This document shows, piece after piece, positions 36,303 through 48,900 of a stretch of 64,000 nt of DNA. Position 1 is the first letter of the stretch. Each line of letters begins with the position of its first letter. The notes under the pieces are model-generated. The model was not told the origin of the DNA. It made no database searches and worked only from the letters and a program-made list of their open reading frames with translations. Source of the DNA: Leptodontidium sp. MPI-SDFR-AT-0119 (Eukaryota > Ascomycota > Leotiomycetes > Helotiales > Leptodontidiaceae); NCBI GenBank assembly GCA_020726505.1, contig JAHLEZ010000031.1:124001-188000 (forward strand). The letters are read 5' to 3'. The position numbers and the translations under genes were made by a program.

Positions 36303-36540
36303 TGTTGGGATAGCCTTAGCTAAGGGGCATTCTCTTACTCTGACAGCTTCCAAAGATAGTCGTCTCTCCTGGCCTAATAAAGCTTAGTTTTATACCTTGC
36401 CTCCTAGTTTCGTATAAGTAATACTTATATAAGCTACAGGGTTAAGTACTTAATGTATTTAAAGTAGCTTTCCCTTTCGTACGAAAGGGACACACGGAAT
36501 ATACTTGATCAAACTTCACTTGTTATATTCTTTGTCACCC
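36303..36540 (+). repeat. LTR-like unit at the 5' end of Copia-H
   Basis: Begins TGTTGGGATAG, has a TATATAAGC promoter-like stretch near 36428, is less RIP-mutated than its surroundings, and is followed by AGGTATCGAACC, which could be a primer-binding site. A small perfect hairpin CCCTTTCGTACGAAAGGG lies at about 36473-36490. No partner LTR was found downstream, so the right end is approximate. Confidence 0.5.
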
Positions 36541-36599
36541 TGATATTAGGTATCGAACCTTAGTTAGATACTAACAGTCTAAAACTAAGCTTTTTTATT

Positions 36600-39500
36600 A
36601 ATACTACGAGATAGAGTTAGTTTGTACTATTACTAGTACTTTTAGAATAAAGGGTACTTATTTAATAAGCTTATTAGGACAACTCGCGAGTACTTTAAGA
36701 TAAAAGAGAGAGCTAATAAGTTCCTTAGCTAGTAGTTTAGTCTAACCTTCTTATTATTTTAGGACGAGCCTTATTAAATAAGAAAGTTAGTATTAACTTA
36801 ATTAAAGAACTTCGCCAAGGAATTATAAAGTATTTAACTTAGCCTAAAGGACGATAATATATAGAATAATAAGACGCTCTATAATAAGCTTATATAAGGA
36901 GTAATAGAGAACCCCTTCTTTAAGATAGCCTTATTTTAAGTACCCTTTACTTTCCTTATATTAATAAATAATCTTCACTCCGCCGTCGGCGTTAAAGTAA
37001 CTTATAACTCGAGATCGAGGGTAAGCAAGTACTCTAAATTTAATACGAATTACTACTAATCTTATGTCGTAAATAAGGCGGCTTATTACTCTAACTATAA
37101 GATGAAATTTTCAAGTAAAAATAAACGTAAAGATAAATTCTAGCTTATACTAAGTTATATAAGCTATATTATTTACAAGAAAATAGATTACTATAGTAGT
37201 CGCTACTTTAATAAAGAGCAAGTAATATTTAAGGCAAGATACTTCGCGGCGCGTAAGGCCGAAGGAGTAAGAGTCACAAATAAGACTTTTAGGAGCTACT
37301 TAACTTATATTAAGGGGATTAACCTTAATTTAGACTAAAACTAGATTATATCCGGACACTATTTAAGAGGTTACTAAGATGTAGACACTTTAATAAATAT
37401 TAACGATTCTTTAAAGAATTCCGACGACAATAATAGTAAAGGCATAGTAAACTTCACGACTATATTTATAGTAAGTGAAGTATAATATAATATAATATAA
37501 TATATAAGAGGTTATAGGACAACTTAAGGAGAGGAAGGCTACTTACATCTTAGAAAGTAAAATTAAGAGACTTACTTTAAGTAAGGCCTATATAATATAA
37601 TAGACAAATAGATTCTTTTAAGGTCTATTAATTAACATAAGGATATTTAATAAAAACACAAGAGGGATTAACTAATTACGAGTATTATAGTGAATTTAAG
37701 ATGTTAAGTTTAATACTAACTAAGTAGGCTAAAACTAGATCACATTTAGAGCCGGTTCGCGACTGTCCCTAAGAGTTATTATAGTTAATACTCTAGCTAG
37801 AGAAATAGACTTTTAAATCGTAAACATAAATATCTTATTCTTAGTTTATTTATAACAGCTAGATACACTAAATACGTAGATAATAACTTACGTAATGTCT
37901 TAATTTAAGGCGACAAGAAGTACTTAATTATGCGGAAGTATAAGTATTTATAATTACTTTTAGATCAATATCGTCAATTACTAGACACTTCGACTAAAAC
38001 AATAAATATATACTACTTAACTAAACTAGAAATACGTCGGCTTTATAGGCGCTTCGGACACCCTTTAATAAGACGTCTATAGTACTTATTAGATTAAGTT
38101 AGTTATAAGTATAATTCGGACGTTATATTAAGGGTCAAGGAAATATATAAGTATTACTAAAAACACATAAATACTCTATATAAGTTCCGCTTTAAGTTAT
38201 AAGACGACGTCGACTTTAATTATATAGTTTACGTTAATATCGTAATATTTAGAGAATAATATGCCCTCTATATAATAAATAAAGTAATAAGTTTTAGTAT
38301 AATAAAACTACTCCGAAAGGCCCCCGGTTCGGCTACGGCTTAGGCTACTTTTAATATATTTAAGTTAATCTAAATTAATATATACCTTAAACCCCTAGAT
38401 TTCGTTATATACAACTATAATATTAATTTCAATTCTAAGGAGTTTTAGAGTATACTTAGATCTATAAGTAGTACTTTTAAGTTAGTACTTATTAAAGTAT
38501 ACTATTTAATTAATAAAGTTAAGTAATACTACTACTTATTACGTTATGTCTATAAAATCGTTATAAAAAAGTACCTTAAGTTAAGCGACGAAGACTGACT
38601 ATAAATAGTAGTAAAAGTAGTGAACGATATAACTAGACTTAATAAGCTTATCTTTATATTACTTGTTTTCGGTATATACCTTAAAATAATAGAGCTAAAC
38701 CCCCTAGATCTGTCAGTCGAGTAACGTATAGCTATAATTAAGAAAGTTATAAAGGAAGTATAGAAAGTTTATATTATATATAAAGTTAATAATATATTAA
38801 TTATATAAAACAGCCTCGAAACTACTTATATTTACAATCTCTACCTTAATAATTAAGTTCTAATATATTAAGAAGGTAAAAGATAAATAAGACCTTACGA
38901 TTTCTTAAGTATAAAGGGAGAATTATATAAGATCGACATAAGAAACAAGAGAATACGTACGTTCTAATTAATTATAATTCGTCCCTTTAAGATAAATACT
39001 TTTAATATTAAACGATAAAAAGAAAACTTACTAGAAAATATTTATAAGTAATATCTAGAATCTTTAGTTAGAAACGCCACTAAAATAACACTGAATCTAC
39101 CTCGAATCGTTATCTAAATTATATTTATAAAACACCTCTTAAATTTATTAACTATTAATAACGATTACAATATTAAAGTGTTTTTAACTAAAAAAGAGAC
39201 AAGGGACTAAGAGTTATTTATTAAACTTCGTATTAAAAGGAAGATTATTATACTTAAGTTACTATTTTAATAGTCTTAAAGGACGAAATATAAAGTACTT
39301 ATTAAAAGGGGTGTTTTTGTGCCTATTTATAAAGACGACCCTAAAGTAAGAGACTATTATATCTTTAAGTCAAAAATAATAGACGAGGTCAAAGGTAAAG
39401 AGACGTTGACTCTATATAAGAAGTCAAGACTAGTAATTTAATACTTTAATAATAAAGGGAAGAGAGAGATTTTAACTTAGTCTCTAATAATCTAACGGTT

Positions 39501-40830
39501 TAGCTAGTAATTACTTATATTTTTAGCTACTATCGTCAAGTACTTAAATCGCCTCTAAAACTAGTCTAAATCTTATTTAGTTATTAAGGACATTACTTAA
39601 GCCTACGTCTAAGTAGAGACAAGGCTTCTTTAGGATATTTTTATATAACTATTAAAAGAGATCGCAAGAGATTTCCCTCTTAATATAGTATTTATAATAA
39701 TACTACTATTATACGATATACTTAAGTCTAAAAACTATTAGTTTAATATATACTATAAATATTATATAGAGAACTTATAAATAAAGATATTAATATACGA
39801 CTTATACTTATTAATTAATACTAAGGAAAGCTAGGACTTTAGAGTTATAAGGATATAAATAAACGATACTTTAATTCTAAGAAATAAGGACTTCTTAATA
39901 AGAGAGTAAAATGAGATTTCTAAGGCCGGTTTTATAACGAAGCCGATATAGGTACTATTCCTTACTAAAACTATTACGTTTAATAAGTATATTATTACTA
40001 TAGACAAAGACAACCTTTATATGTCTTAGAAGAGTTAGGGAGTAAGGCTAAAGTTAGTTAACATTAGAAAAGAGGACTATAAGAAGGTCTATAAAAAGTA
40101 GCGAGCTTATATAACTTACTTTATTATTATTTATTAGCCGGAAATAACGTTTAATCTCTTAGTCACAGTATAATACTAAGATTTAATAAAAGACGACGTT
40201 AAGGCTTTAAACTTACGCCTTAAATAATAAATAAATAACTTAGAGAAAGGACTCTAATACGTATTAGTTAACTTATAGTTTACGAAGGTCTACGTTTTTA
40301 TAAATAGTTCTTTTATTAATAATAAAGACCTGAGTTTACAAATAGGTTTCGTATTAGTAATTAGTACCGAAATAGTGAAGGATACGCAATTAACTTGAAC
40401 TAGTAATATTATATATATTAGCTTAATAAAATATAAGAAAGTAACTTGTGTAGTACTCGTATTAGAGCTATATACTATAATAGTTAGTATTAATATATTA
40501 ATTTCTCTTAATATTATTATTAATATAATAACTAATAAGCTTAATATCTCACGTCTTCTTATTATTATTTACACGAATTCTTTGTCCCTTTATAAGTATA
40601 TTATTAAGCTTAATACGACGAAAGAGAAGCACTTAATAATCGATATTATAGCTATTTGTTAATCATACGAGCGTAGAGAGTTAACAGAAGTCTAATAGAT
40701 TAATAGCGCTAGTAATCTTACTAACGCTATAACGAAGAGTACTCTAAATAAGGCTCTTTAGGATTTTATTAATATTAATATCTTTATTATTAAAATAAAA
40801 GGTTAAGTTTAATAGTTAACTAGAGTTAAT
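36600..40830 (+). pseudogene. Broken gag-pol of Copia-H
   Basis: The integrase core and C-terminal half, about 38390-38740, show KEFWSILRSIS-like text, VKVVNDI and ILLVFGIY, matching the fungal Copia block NFASKEF...AVKAVNDTAG...LLVFGAYPRM. Reverse transcriptase, about 39440-40080, shows AYV, DFPLN and the catalytic box as INDTLIL (39862-39867), where the first Asp has become Asn. RNase H, about 40370-40790, shows YTNSLSLYKYIIKLNTTKEK and IIAI-x-QSYERREL. Every domain carries multiple stops at former Gln and Trp codons. Confidence 0.8.
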
Positions 40831-40849
40831 TTAGATTAATAATATAAGG

Positions 40850-42340
40850 GTTTCTTATACTTATTGATTTTTTTTGGTATTTCCTTGTAACTCTTATTTA
40901 TTAATTTATTACTTATGATTATTTTTATATTTAATTAATTTACGAAGTTAGAAACACACTTAATTTAATTCTAAATACCCTCTAATTTAAAGTATTAATA
41001 GGCGGCCTTATAACGACACTTTAGTAAGGACAAACTACTAGTTTTATTATAAGGGGCTACTCTTATATAATAATATAAAGAAAGCGCCGCTATAAAGGAC
41101 TTATTACGAAGTTAATCCGAAATAAGGCCAAATCCCTTACGTATATATATTAAGGAGAGGTTCTTCCTCTTCCCCCTCTTCTTCTCTCACGTTATAGCGG
41201 CGACTTTAGTAAAGACGCTTAGTAAGAGTATCGTCCTTACTATTGTCCTCCTTATTACACTTAGTAGTAGTAGAGGAAGCGATAATAAGAAGTTAATTTA
41301 AGACTAACACTGTCTCTTATAATATAAAGTATTAATACTTAAGAGCCTTAATATTAAAAAGGAATAAGAAGGTTAACGTATTACTTGTGAGCTAGCTAAG
41401 CCAGTGATTTCCTGGCGTATAACGCGAGTTTCTTCTAATAATATTAATAATAACTCCTTAGTAGTCTTTGGCGTGTTAATAGTAGTGACTAATAATACTA
41501 AATTAATTAATTTAGTAAATAATGATAGCTTCTTTATCTTTCGCCTTAAGGGCGGCAACTAGATAAAGGTATTTTTTAGTAACAAACTATAGAATCTATT
41601 ATATATTAGTAACTATATATCTAAAGTATTTTTGGCGATGAGTCAAATACGATTCGAAATGAGAAAAGAAAATGAGAATACTTATTAAGTTATATTAGGA
41701 CTTCTTCTTTACGTAATATATATACTTTTTACTTTTAAGATTATTAAAGGCACATTTGTGGGATAGGTTCTTTGCGAGGAGGCAGACGTACTAAATGTAG
41801 TATTTACGGTAAGTAAGGTCGAGCGCTCTAGTAAGTATTAGTATAAGTATTGTTTTTAGTTAGTATATTATTTCTCTACTGAACTATCTTTAAAGAGTAT
41901 ATTTACTTTTAGGTTGTTTATTTAATTTAATATAGTCTTCTCAGAAATGTTAATTTTTAAGTTATATTAAACGAATTTAGGAGATTAAAAAAGTAATATA
42001 CGTATAGTAATTATATATATATTAGTTAAAAAAAACTCTAAACTTTTAGAGGAAGCGATATATATATATTTATTATATTATATAATATTAAGGGTTCTTA
42101 TTATTACTAGTTCTCGCTTAGCCTCGCTACTACGCCTTACTATATTTAGACCCCTTTCGGGGCACTTTTAGGACATTATTAGGTCGGGATTAGACGATAT
42201 TAGATACTTTATTATTTTATTTGTTATTTCTTATATATTATTAGTTATTTACTTTTATATATATTAGAAATAGTTTTTCTAAAAGAAGTTTTACTTGTGT
42301 TAGTCTATAAGTCCTTATATAAGTATACTTCGGTCTAAAA
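40850..42340. other. Unassigned AT-rich segment
   Basis: Degraded DNA between Copia-H and the Gypsy-3 fragment. It includes a near-perfect inverted repeat (41085-41095 with 41192-41202) and a minus-strand open stretch at 41373-41558 without a recognisable domain. A TATATATATTAAGGAG promoter-like stretch near 41142 and pyrimidine-rich sequence after it would fit part of an LTR, but no partner was found. A 9-G run at about 42343-42351 may be a polypurine tract. Confidence 0.35.
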
Positions 42341-42351
42341 AAGGGGGGGGG

Positions 42352-42560
42352 TACAGGTTAAATTCAGGGGTTAGAGCTTAACCGGACTAGTTTCAGTGGA
42401 GATTCGGTGGGGTTTTGTAATATATAGTCTAGCTCTCCTCGCACTCTCTTAGAATATACACAGATTTTAAACTATACTTTATTACTCTGTCATTATACAC
42501 GCATTTTAAATATATTCACACTTGCGGCGTAGTACATGAACCGGTACTACACCGACACTT
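42352..42560. other. Less-mutated 210-bp segment after a G-run
   Basis: GC-richer than both neighbours and retains CpA and TpG. Contains a short inverted repeat GTAGTAC...GTACTAC (42529-42550). It follows a G-run and so could be a truncated LTR. No second copy was found. Confidence 0.3.
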
Positions 42561-43080
42561 TTTATAATAAGTAAGTACTTCTTTTAATTCTTACTTATTA
42601 TTACTAATAATATTAATTAGTAAGGGGGCAGTTTATACTTAACTTAATAAAGAGTCGTTAAGATCTTTACGTAACTTATAAACTAAAAAGATATTATAAA
42701 CATTTATATTCGTTAGTAATTCTAAACGGTATAAATTTCTTACTTTCTTAATTACTATAAATAGTTTATTAATTAATATATTTAACTTCTTAAATAAACG
42801 AAATATTTTAAAGTAACACATATTAAGCTAAACTTAGTTATTTTTATTAAAGTCGATATCGCGGCGAGAGGCGTTATAAGACCAGGCTATCTTTGCCTAG
42901 GCTATAGTGAGGTTTAATTAAGTTATATCTTATGTTTTCTTATAGCGTAAAATATAATTAATAACTTATTAGGTATTTAACTTATTAGTAAAGGAAGCTA
43001 AGTTTAGTAAGTTAATTTTCTAATCCTAATCTATGCGTAATATATATTTATAAACTACTTTAAATAAAGAGAGTGTGATG
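42560..43080 (-). pseudogene. Gypsy-3 fragment, integrase C-terminal region
   Basis: The frame at 42639-42821 (minus) encodes FKIFRLFKKLNILINKLF-like text ending in YKLRKDLNDSLL, the integrase C-terminal segment of a Gypsy element. The same segment, better preserved, occurs on the plus strand at 55009-55191. Homology between the two starts near 42930 in this fragment and breaks near 42560. Only this part of the element is present. Confidence 0.7.
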
Positions 43081-43119
43081 ATCGCCTTATATATTCAGCG
43101 CTAAGGAGACTTAGGGGTT

Positions 43120-43926
43120 TAGGTTAGGTTTAACTAAGACCACCTTCGGTGGTGTCGGGTTCGTTCCACCCTGCCAACAGTTAGCATGATGGCATAAAAT
43201 CGTTGGATGAGTAACCTACTGGTTTAGGATTTTACGGCGGAGGTACGTAGCCAGATTCCCCTTCTTCGTTATCATTCGCGATGGTTTCGACCAAGGTGAC
43301 GCCCTGTTCGGAATGAATATTGTGGTTCATTGAGGATGGAAATTATGATTTCGACATCAATAGCTTACCAATGACAGTTCTGGCGGCATGTCAAGACAGT
43401 CAGACAGTGTTTTGGACATCGGCATGGTGTGGTCCATGATGCTTCCTGCTTTTTCCCCACCTTGCGAGTCTCTAAAGTCGCCGAGTCGTTCACCACCAAT
43501 AATGGTCTTGGACCAGTTCTCCCTCTCTGAATTCATGCTGGCAAGGGCACGAGATGGCTCGGAGCACCTGATTTGCGTATTTGATGGCGAGAGGCGCTTT
43601 CAGAATTGGAAGGGCCGGCCGGTGAGGGTGCGAGAAAGAGTCAGGAAGTGATAGAGGGGAAATGATGTGGGTGAAGGGGAGATTCGGAGAAGGGAGAAGA
43701 AAAGAGTGGTAGCAGCGAAAAGAACAAACAGTAGACTCACAGTCTAAGAGTAGTGCCACCTATCGAAGCCATCCACCAGTCCGATGTCAAGCGGCCAGCT
43801 GTACTGCTCTGTGCTATTATACGCGACCGTTTCCTGCGCGGCACCCAGCCAGTGTTATTATTCTGGGAACCATGAGACTTGGGTATGACGCCGGGTCGGT
43901 ACCCCTCCGCGCGAGGGATTGGGATG
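43120..43926. other. Normal-composition island, left half
   Basis: The CpA/TpG content is normal, unlike the flanks. It begins near a hairpin CCACCTTCGGTGG (about 43141-43153). Open frames exist at 43388-43651 (plus) and 43490-43759 and 43737-43940 (minus), but none has a recognisable domain and they overlap on opposite strands, so none is called a gene. The island continues at 54286 after Copia-F is removed; GGATG is duplicated at the break. Confidence 0.55.
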
Positions 43927-44048
43927 TGATAGAAAAGCATGTAGAATTCTATCTAAGAGAGCGTACAGAGTAATAGGGGAAATAGGGGCAGCGTAATCAT
44001 AAGTACGCAGGTACAGAGATTAACGCAGCACAGCCCATATTTCTAACA
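43927..44048 (-). repeat. Copia-F 3' LTR (122 bp)
   Basis: Matches 54164-54285 with a handful of transition differences. Ends are imperfect inverted repeats. Confidence 0.92.
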
Positions 44049-45580
44049 TGCCTCTTACTCTGAAGCTCCATATTAAATTCTAAGTACAGTATTTTAAGCT
44101 CTCTAATTAAGCTCGTATCCCTAACGTTAAGGCTCGTATTTTAACGTTAAGGCTCGTATTCGGGTTTCCTGGGCCTTATTAACTCCTATAATATAGCTTT
44201 CCCAGCCCATATAACGCGTACATCTCCCTCTTAAAGGAAATTCAGCTACCCCGCAGCCTTCCTACTTGCGTTACAGTACAAGAGTACCCTAATTGACTAT
44301 CTCCAAGTCTTTTATGTGTTTGCATTCTCTTATAGCCTTCATATATGTCTACTATGTTCATTCCGGTGTAGCCTCTACTCTTAGCTCTTCAATAGTAGGC
44401 TTATATAACCCTTATATTTCTCAAAAGCAGGGCCTAGTAACACCTTAATAAAAGCGTTTACTATATTATTATTCCCTAGTATATATTATATAGTCATTTT
44501 CTTAGCTAAAATCATATTATCGCGAATATAAAAGTAGCGGATATTAATATACTTAGATTTTAGTGTAAATTTGTACTCCTTAGTGAGGGCTTTAGCACTT
44601 ATATTATCGAGGTAAAGAGTCGGAGGCTTTGTAAGGGTAATTCTTAGGTTTTTCTATAACTTTAGCATTTATATTACTTCCCTTAATCTATCGCTAGTAG
44701 CCATTATCTCTAAATATTCGCTGCTAAGAGCTGTCGACTTTTGAACGTTAGTAGACTAGCTAGTGATTGCGTTATTGGCCTTAATTAGCTATGCTTAAAG
44801 TGACTTCCTGTTACCTTTAGTCCCTTATGTAGCGTTTATAAAGTAGTCGAATTAGCCGAAATTAGTCGTATTTCCTCTATTATAAGTAATGCCGTCGTTG
44901 AGTATCACGTTAAGGTATTATAAGAGAGGCTTTATATACTATAAGTGCGTTTTTATAGGCTTTATTATATGTCGTGCTAGCTAAACGATAATATATATAA
45001 TATTTAGTTTTATTTAATTTAAGAAGTATATAACGGAGCTTGTAATTTACTAATAAAGTAAGGTCTCTTTAACATTTAACTAAGCTACGTTATCTTTATT
45101 TCGTAATACTATGCTTATAGTTGTTAGTAAGTTAATACTATTTATATTTACTATACTAAACCTTTTTAGCACTTTCGATGTATAAAGTAATAAGTATATT
45201 TTAAGCGTTCTTACTAACCGATTCTATTTAATTTAAAGTCTTATAAATATAGTCGCGGCTCCTAAGTCTTTGCCTTTTTATATCTTTAAAATTTGGCCCT
45301 TAAAGTAATTAACGTGTTATTTCGGCCCTATAATTAGTATATTATTAATAAAGAGGTTTAGATTTACATCTAATTATATAAGACTAAACGTAGTCTTTAT
45401 AGTCGTCTTTATTATTAGTTACTACTCCTTAAGTACTTGTTTTAAGCCGTAAAGGCTCCGCAGAAGCTTTAGGTACGCGTTTCCTTTTCCTTTTAACTTT
45501 AGGTATATTATTTCGACGAAAAACTATAGTATTTCTATATATATTTCCTCCTTTAGCTTTAAGTTTAAGAACGTAATATT
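44049..45580 (-). pseudogene. Copia-F pol, 3' part: end of reverse transcriptase and RNase H
   Basis: Continuation of the Copia-F frame beyond the Copia-E insertion. The reverse transcriptase box near 45336-45354 reads FINNILIIG where a Copia element should have YVDDILIIG, so both catalytic Asp are Asn, the product expected from RIP of GAC/GAT codons. RNase H sequence follows to about 44600. Many stops. Confidence 0.75.
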
Positions 45581-45964
45581 TGTGAAATAGAGAATGATGG
45601 TGTGAATGATGATTCTATTGTAAAGGGGATTTCTAGGTCTATATAACTACTCTAGCTTATCACGTGTGTATTCGCTTAAGTAACTGAATTAGGTAAATGT
45701 AAGCTCAAACGAGCTCAAACGAGTCTTTACTAAATACAGTTGCTTTCCAGTAATTTGAGACGCAGAGCCCGGAGCTTTGTACAACCACTGTTTTAGCCTA
45801 AGAAAGCCGTGTATCAGAAGCCTTAGATTTCATGGCTGTAACCTGTGGACGTCAGAGCTTTATATTAGACGTATGTGGCTTGTTTTAAGTTATTTCCGGC
45901 TAATTAGGCCTAGAATAGGTTTTGTTAAGTATATAAGCGAAGTAGTTATATTATAATCTTTATA
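45581..45964 (-). repeat. Copia-E 3' LTR (384 bp)
   Basis: Plus-strand ends TGTGAAATAG and TCTTTATA. Matches 51015-51398 over the full length with transition differences. Followed on the inner side by a C-rich tract (CCCCCC at about 45966), the polypurine tract of a minus-strand element. Confidence 0.92.
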
Positions 45965-45974
45965 GCCCCCCGTA

Positions 45975-48900
45975 AGATATATATAAGTATTTATATTTTA
46001 TCTTATACTTTTATTAGTTTATATTTATATATTAGGCCTTAGATTTAAAGTACTTATGAATTTTAGTTGTTTATTATTATCTAAACCTTTTATAAAGCCA
46101 TTAACTAATTAAACTATTATATTAACGTATAATAGGTCTAGTTTATTATTAGCTATCTCATTTCGTATAAAGTAATAGCTTATATTAATATATTTACTTC
46201 TTTTATGAAATTCAAGGTTATTAGCTAATTTTAAAGCTAATTCGTTATTTATTAATAGCTTAGGTATAAGAGTTTCTCTATTATTTAGAAATTTATTAAA
46301 GTAGTTTATTAGATTATATAAGTATAATATTTCTTTTATTACTTCTTTAAAAGCCATATATTCAGCTTCACAACTTAATAAAGCTACTGTTTTTTAAAGC
46401 ATACTAAGCTAGCTTATAATGCAGTTATTAACTAGGAATAAAAAGCCGCTAGTACTTTTACGGGAGCTAATATCTCCACCCTAGTTAACATCTATATAGC
46501 CTAGTAGTTCTAAGAAGCTTTTATTACAGTTATAATAGGTCCCTAAATTAGGGTATTTATTTAAGTATTTCTAAATATAATCTAGGGCCCTAAAATGGCT
46601 TAAATCAGGGTTAGACATATATCTAGCGCATCTATTAACTGTATATGCTATATCGGGTCTAGTTTTAGTGGCTAGATATATTAGAGAACCTACTTGTTGT
46701 TAATATAATTGTAAGTCCTCTTTATTAGTTATATCTATTGCTTTATTTAATCTAACTCCTGCTTCTACTAGTGTAGTTACCGGATTTAAATTGCCTTTAT
46801 TAAAACGTTCTAATAACGTATTAAGATATTTATTTTGATTTATATATACTAATTAATTATTATAATCTAGTTTTATTTCTATACTAAGGAATTAATGTAC
46901 TTCACTTATGTATTCTATTTTTATAGTTTTAATTAATTCTTTAACTATATCCTTTATTATATTATCATCTAGTCCTGTGAATATTAAGTCGTCTACATAA
47001 CATATTATAATTATTTTCAATTTATTATATATAAATATAGCTTTATTAAATAGTAGAGCTTTAAAACCTAGTTTATTTAAGGCCTCGGATAAGTGTTTAT
47101 ACTATAGTCTAAGTGATTACTTAAGGCTATATAAAGCTTTATTAAGTTTACGATATAATTTTGAGTTATTATTATTATTATTAAAGGTTTTTATTAACTT
47201 ATACGTATTATTATTTTTATTATAATATCGTTCTCGACCTATTAGTTATTCTATATATATTTTAGTATTTATTTTAGCATGTACAAAGGCATTTTTAACG
47301 TCGTATTAATGCATTTTCTATTTATTTGCTATAGTTAATATAAATATTAACCTATAAGATTCTGGCCTATAAGTAACTAAAAAGGTTTCTAAATAGTTAA
47401 GGCTTAATACTTAATTAAAGCCTTTTACAACCTATCTTAATTTATATTTTATAATATTATTATTTAAGTCTGTTTTTATTCTATAAACCCATCTACCTCT
47501 TAAATAGGTTTTATTAGGTAGTAATTCTATTAAATTCCACGTATTTTGTAGCTCTAACTCATCTATTTCTGATTTTATAGATTTTAACTAATTATCTTTA
47601 TTAAGACTATTTATAGCTTATTTATATATATTAAGTTTATTATTAATATTACTTATAAAGACTAAGTCTTCTTCATTTTCTATAGAGTTATTTATTAGAG
47701 CTATATTTAGAGAGCTATTTATTATAACTTCAGGAAAAGTTATTCTTTAGCGGCCTGATTTATCTGGATAAATATTATTATTCTTACTTCTTATAATTCT
47801 TATATTATCGTTATTATTATTATTATCCTCATTATTTATATTATTATTATTATCTCCATTATTATTATTATTATTATTATTGCCTTCATTATTCGTTATA
47901 TTATTATTATTTGAAAGGTCTTATATATTTATTTAACTTTCTTTAAATATATTTATTTCAAGATTATTTATGAATTTATTATTAATGATTTTAATATCTC
48001 TTACCTAAAGAGCTTTTTTAGTTATAATATCTAGGACTTTATATAAAGGATAATTAAATCTAATTAGTATTACTTTATTTACTTTTGGTTCTAGTTTAGT
48101 TATATAATTCTTTTTATTTTTATAAAAACATATAGATCTAAAGGTTTTAATATAAGTAATATCTAGTATTTTATTATATCTTAGTTTATAAGGGGTTTTA
48201 TAATTTATTGCCGAATACGGAGTTCTATTATAAAGATATATAACCGTTATTACAGCTTCCCCCTATAAATAATTAAGTAAATTAGCAAATACTAGTAAAT
48301 ACTTAACTTTATTTAATATAGTGCGATTTATACGCTCTACTATACTATTAGGTTCTTTTGTATAAGTAGGAGCTAGTTAGTGAGTTATTCTATGATTTAT
48401 AAGATATTCTTTAAATTTATTATTTATATATTTTCTACTATTATTAGTTGTAAGTATATTTATACGTTTATTATTATTATTATTTTCATTTTTATTTTTA
48501 TATTTAATAAAAGCGTTTATTACTTTATATTTATTTCTTAGTAGTTTTATTTCTAAATATTTACTCTTAATATCTAAGAAAGTTATAATATATTTATAAT
48601 TATTATATATTATAGGTATAATAAGGCCACATAAGTCACTAACTACTTTTTGTAGTAAATCAAAGACTTTATTACTAGTTATTTTATTAACTTTATTAGT
48701 GAATTTTCCTTTAAGATAAGTCTTATAATTTAGTATTTAATTATTTATATTTATGTTTAAGATTATATTAGTATATTTATAAGTATTATTTATTATTTTA
48801 TCTAAGTATATTAAGCTGATATGACTTAATTTTATATATAAATCTATTTTATTAATACTTATAAGTTTATTTTTAATTGTACTCAAAATATTAATATTAG

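Larger units (their letters stand above)
36303..40850 (+). mobile_element. Copia-H: heavily RIP-mutated Copia element
   Basis: Plus-strand element with integrase before reverse transcriptase, hence Copia order. The 5' LTR-like unit is at 36303; the 3' LTR could not be identified, and the element fades out after its RNase H near 40850. Confidence 0.72.

Noticed and set aside
43388..43940. Short frames of the island as host genes
   Set aside because: They overlap on opposite strands, lack recognisable domains and have no clear intron signals, so evidence is too thin for a call.
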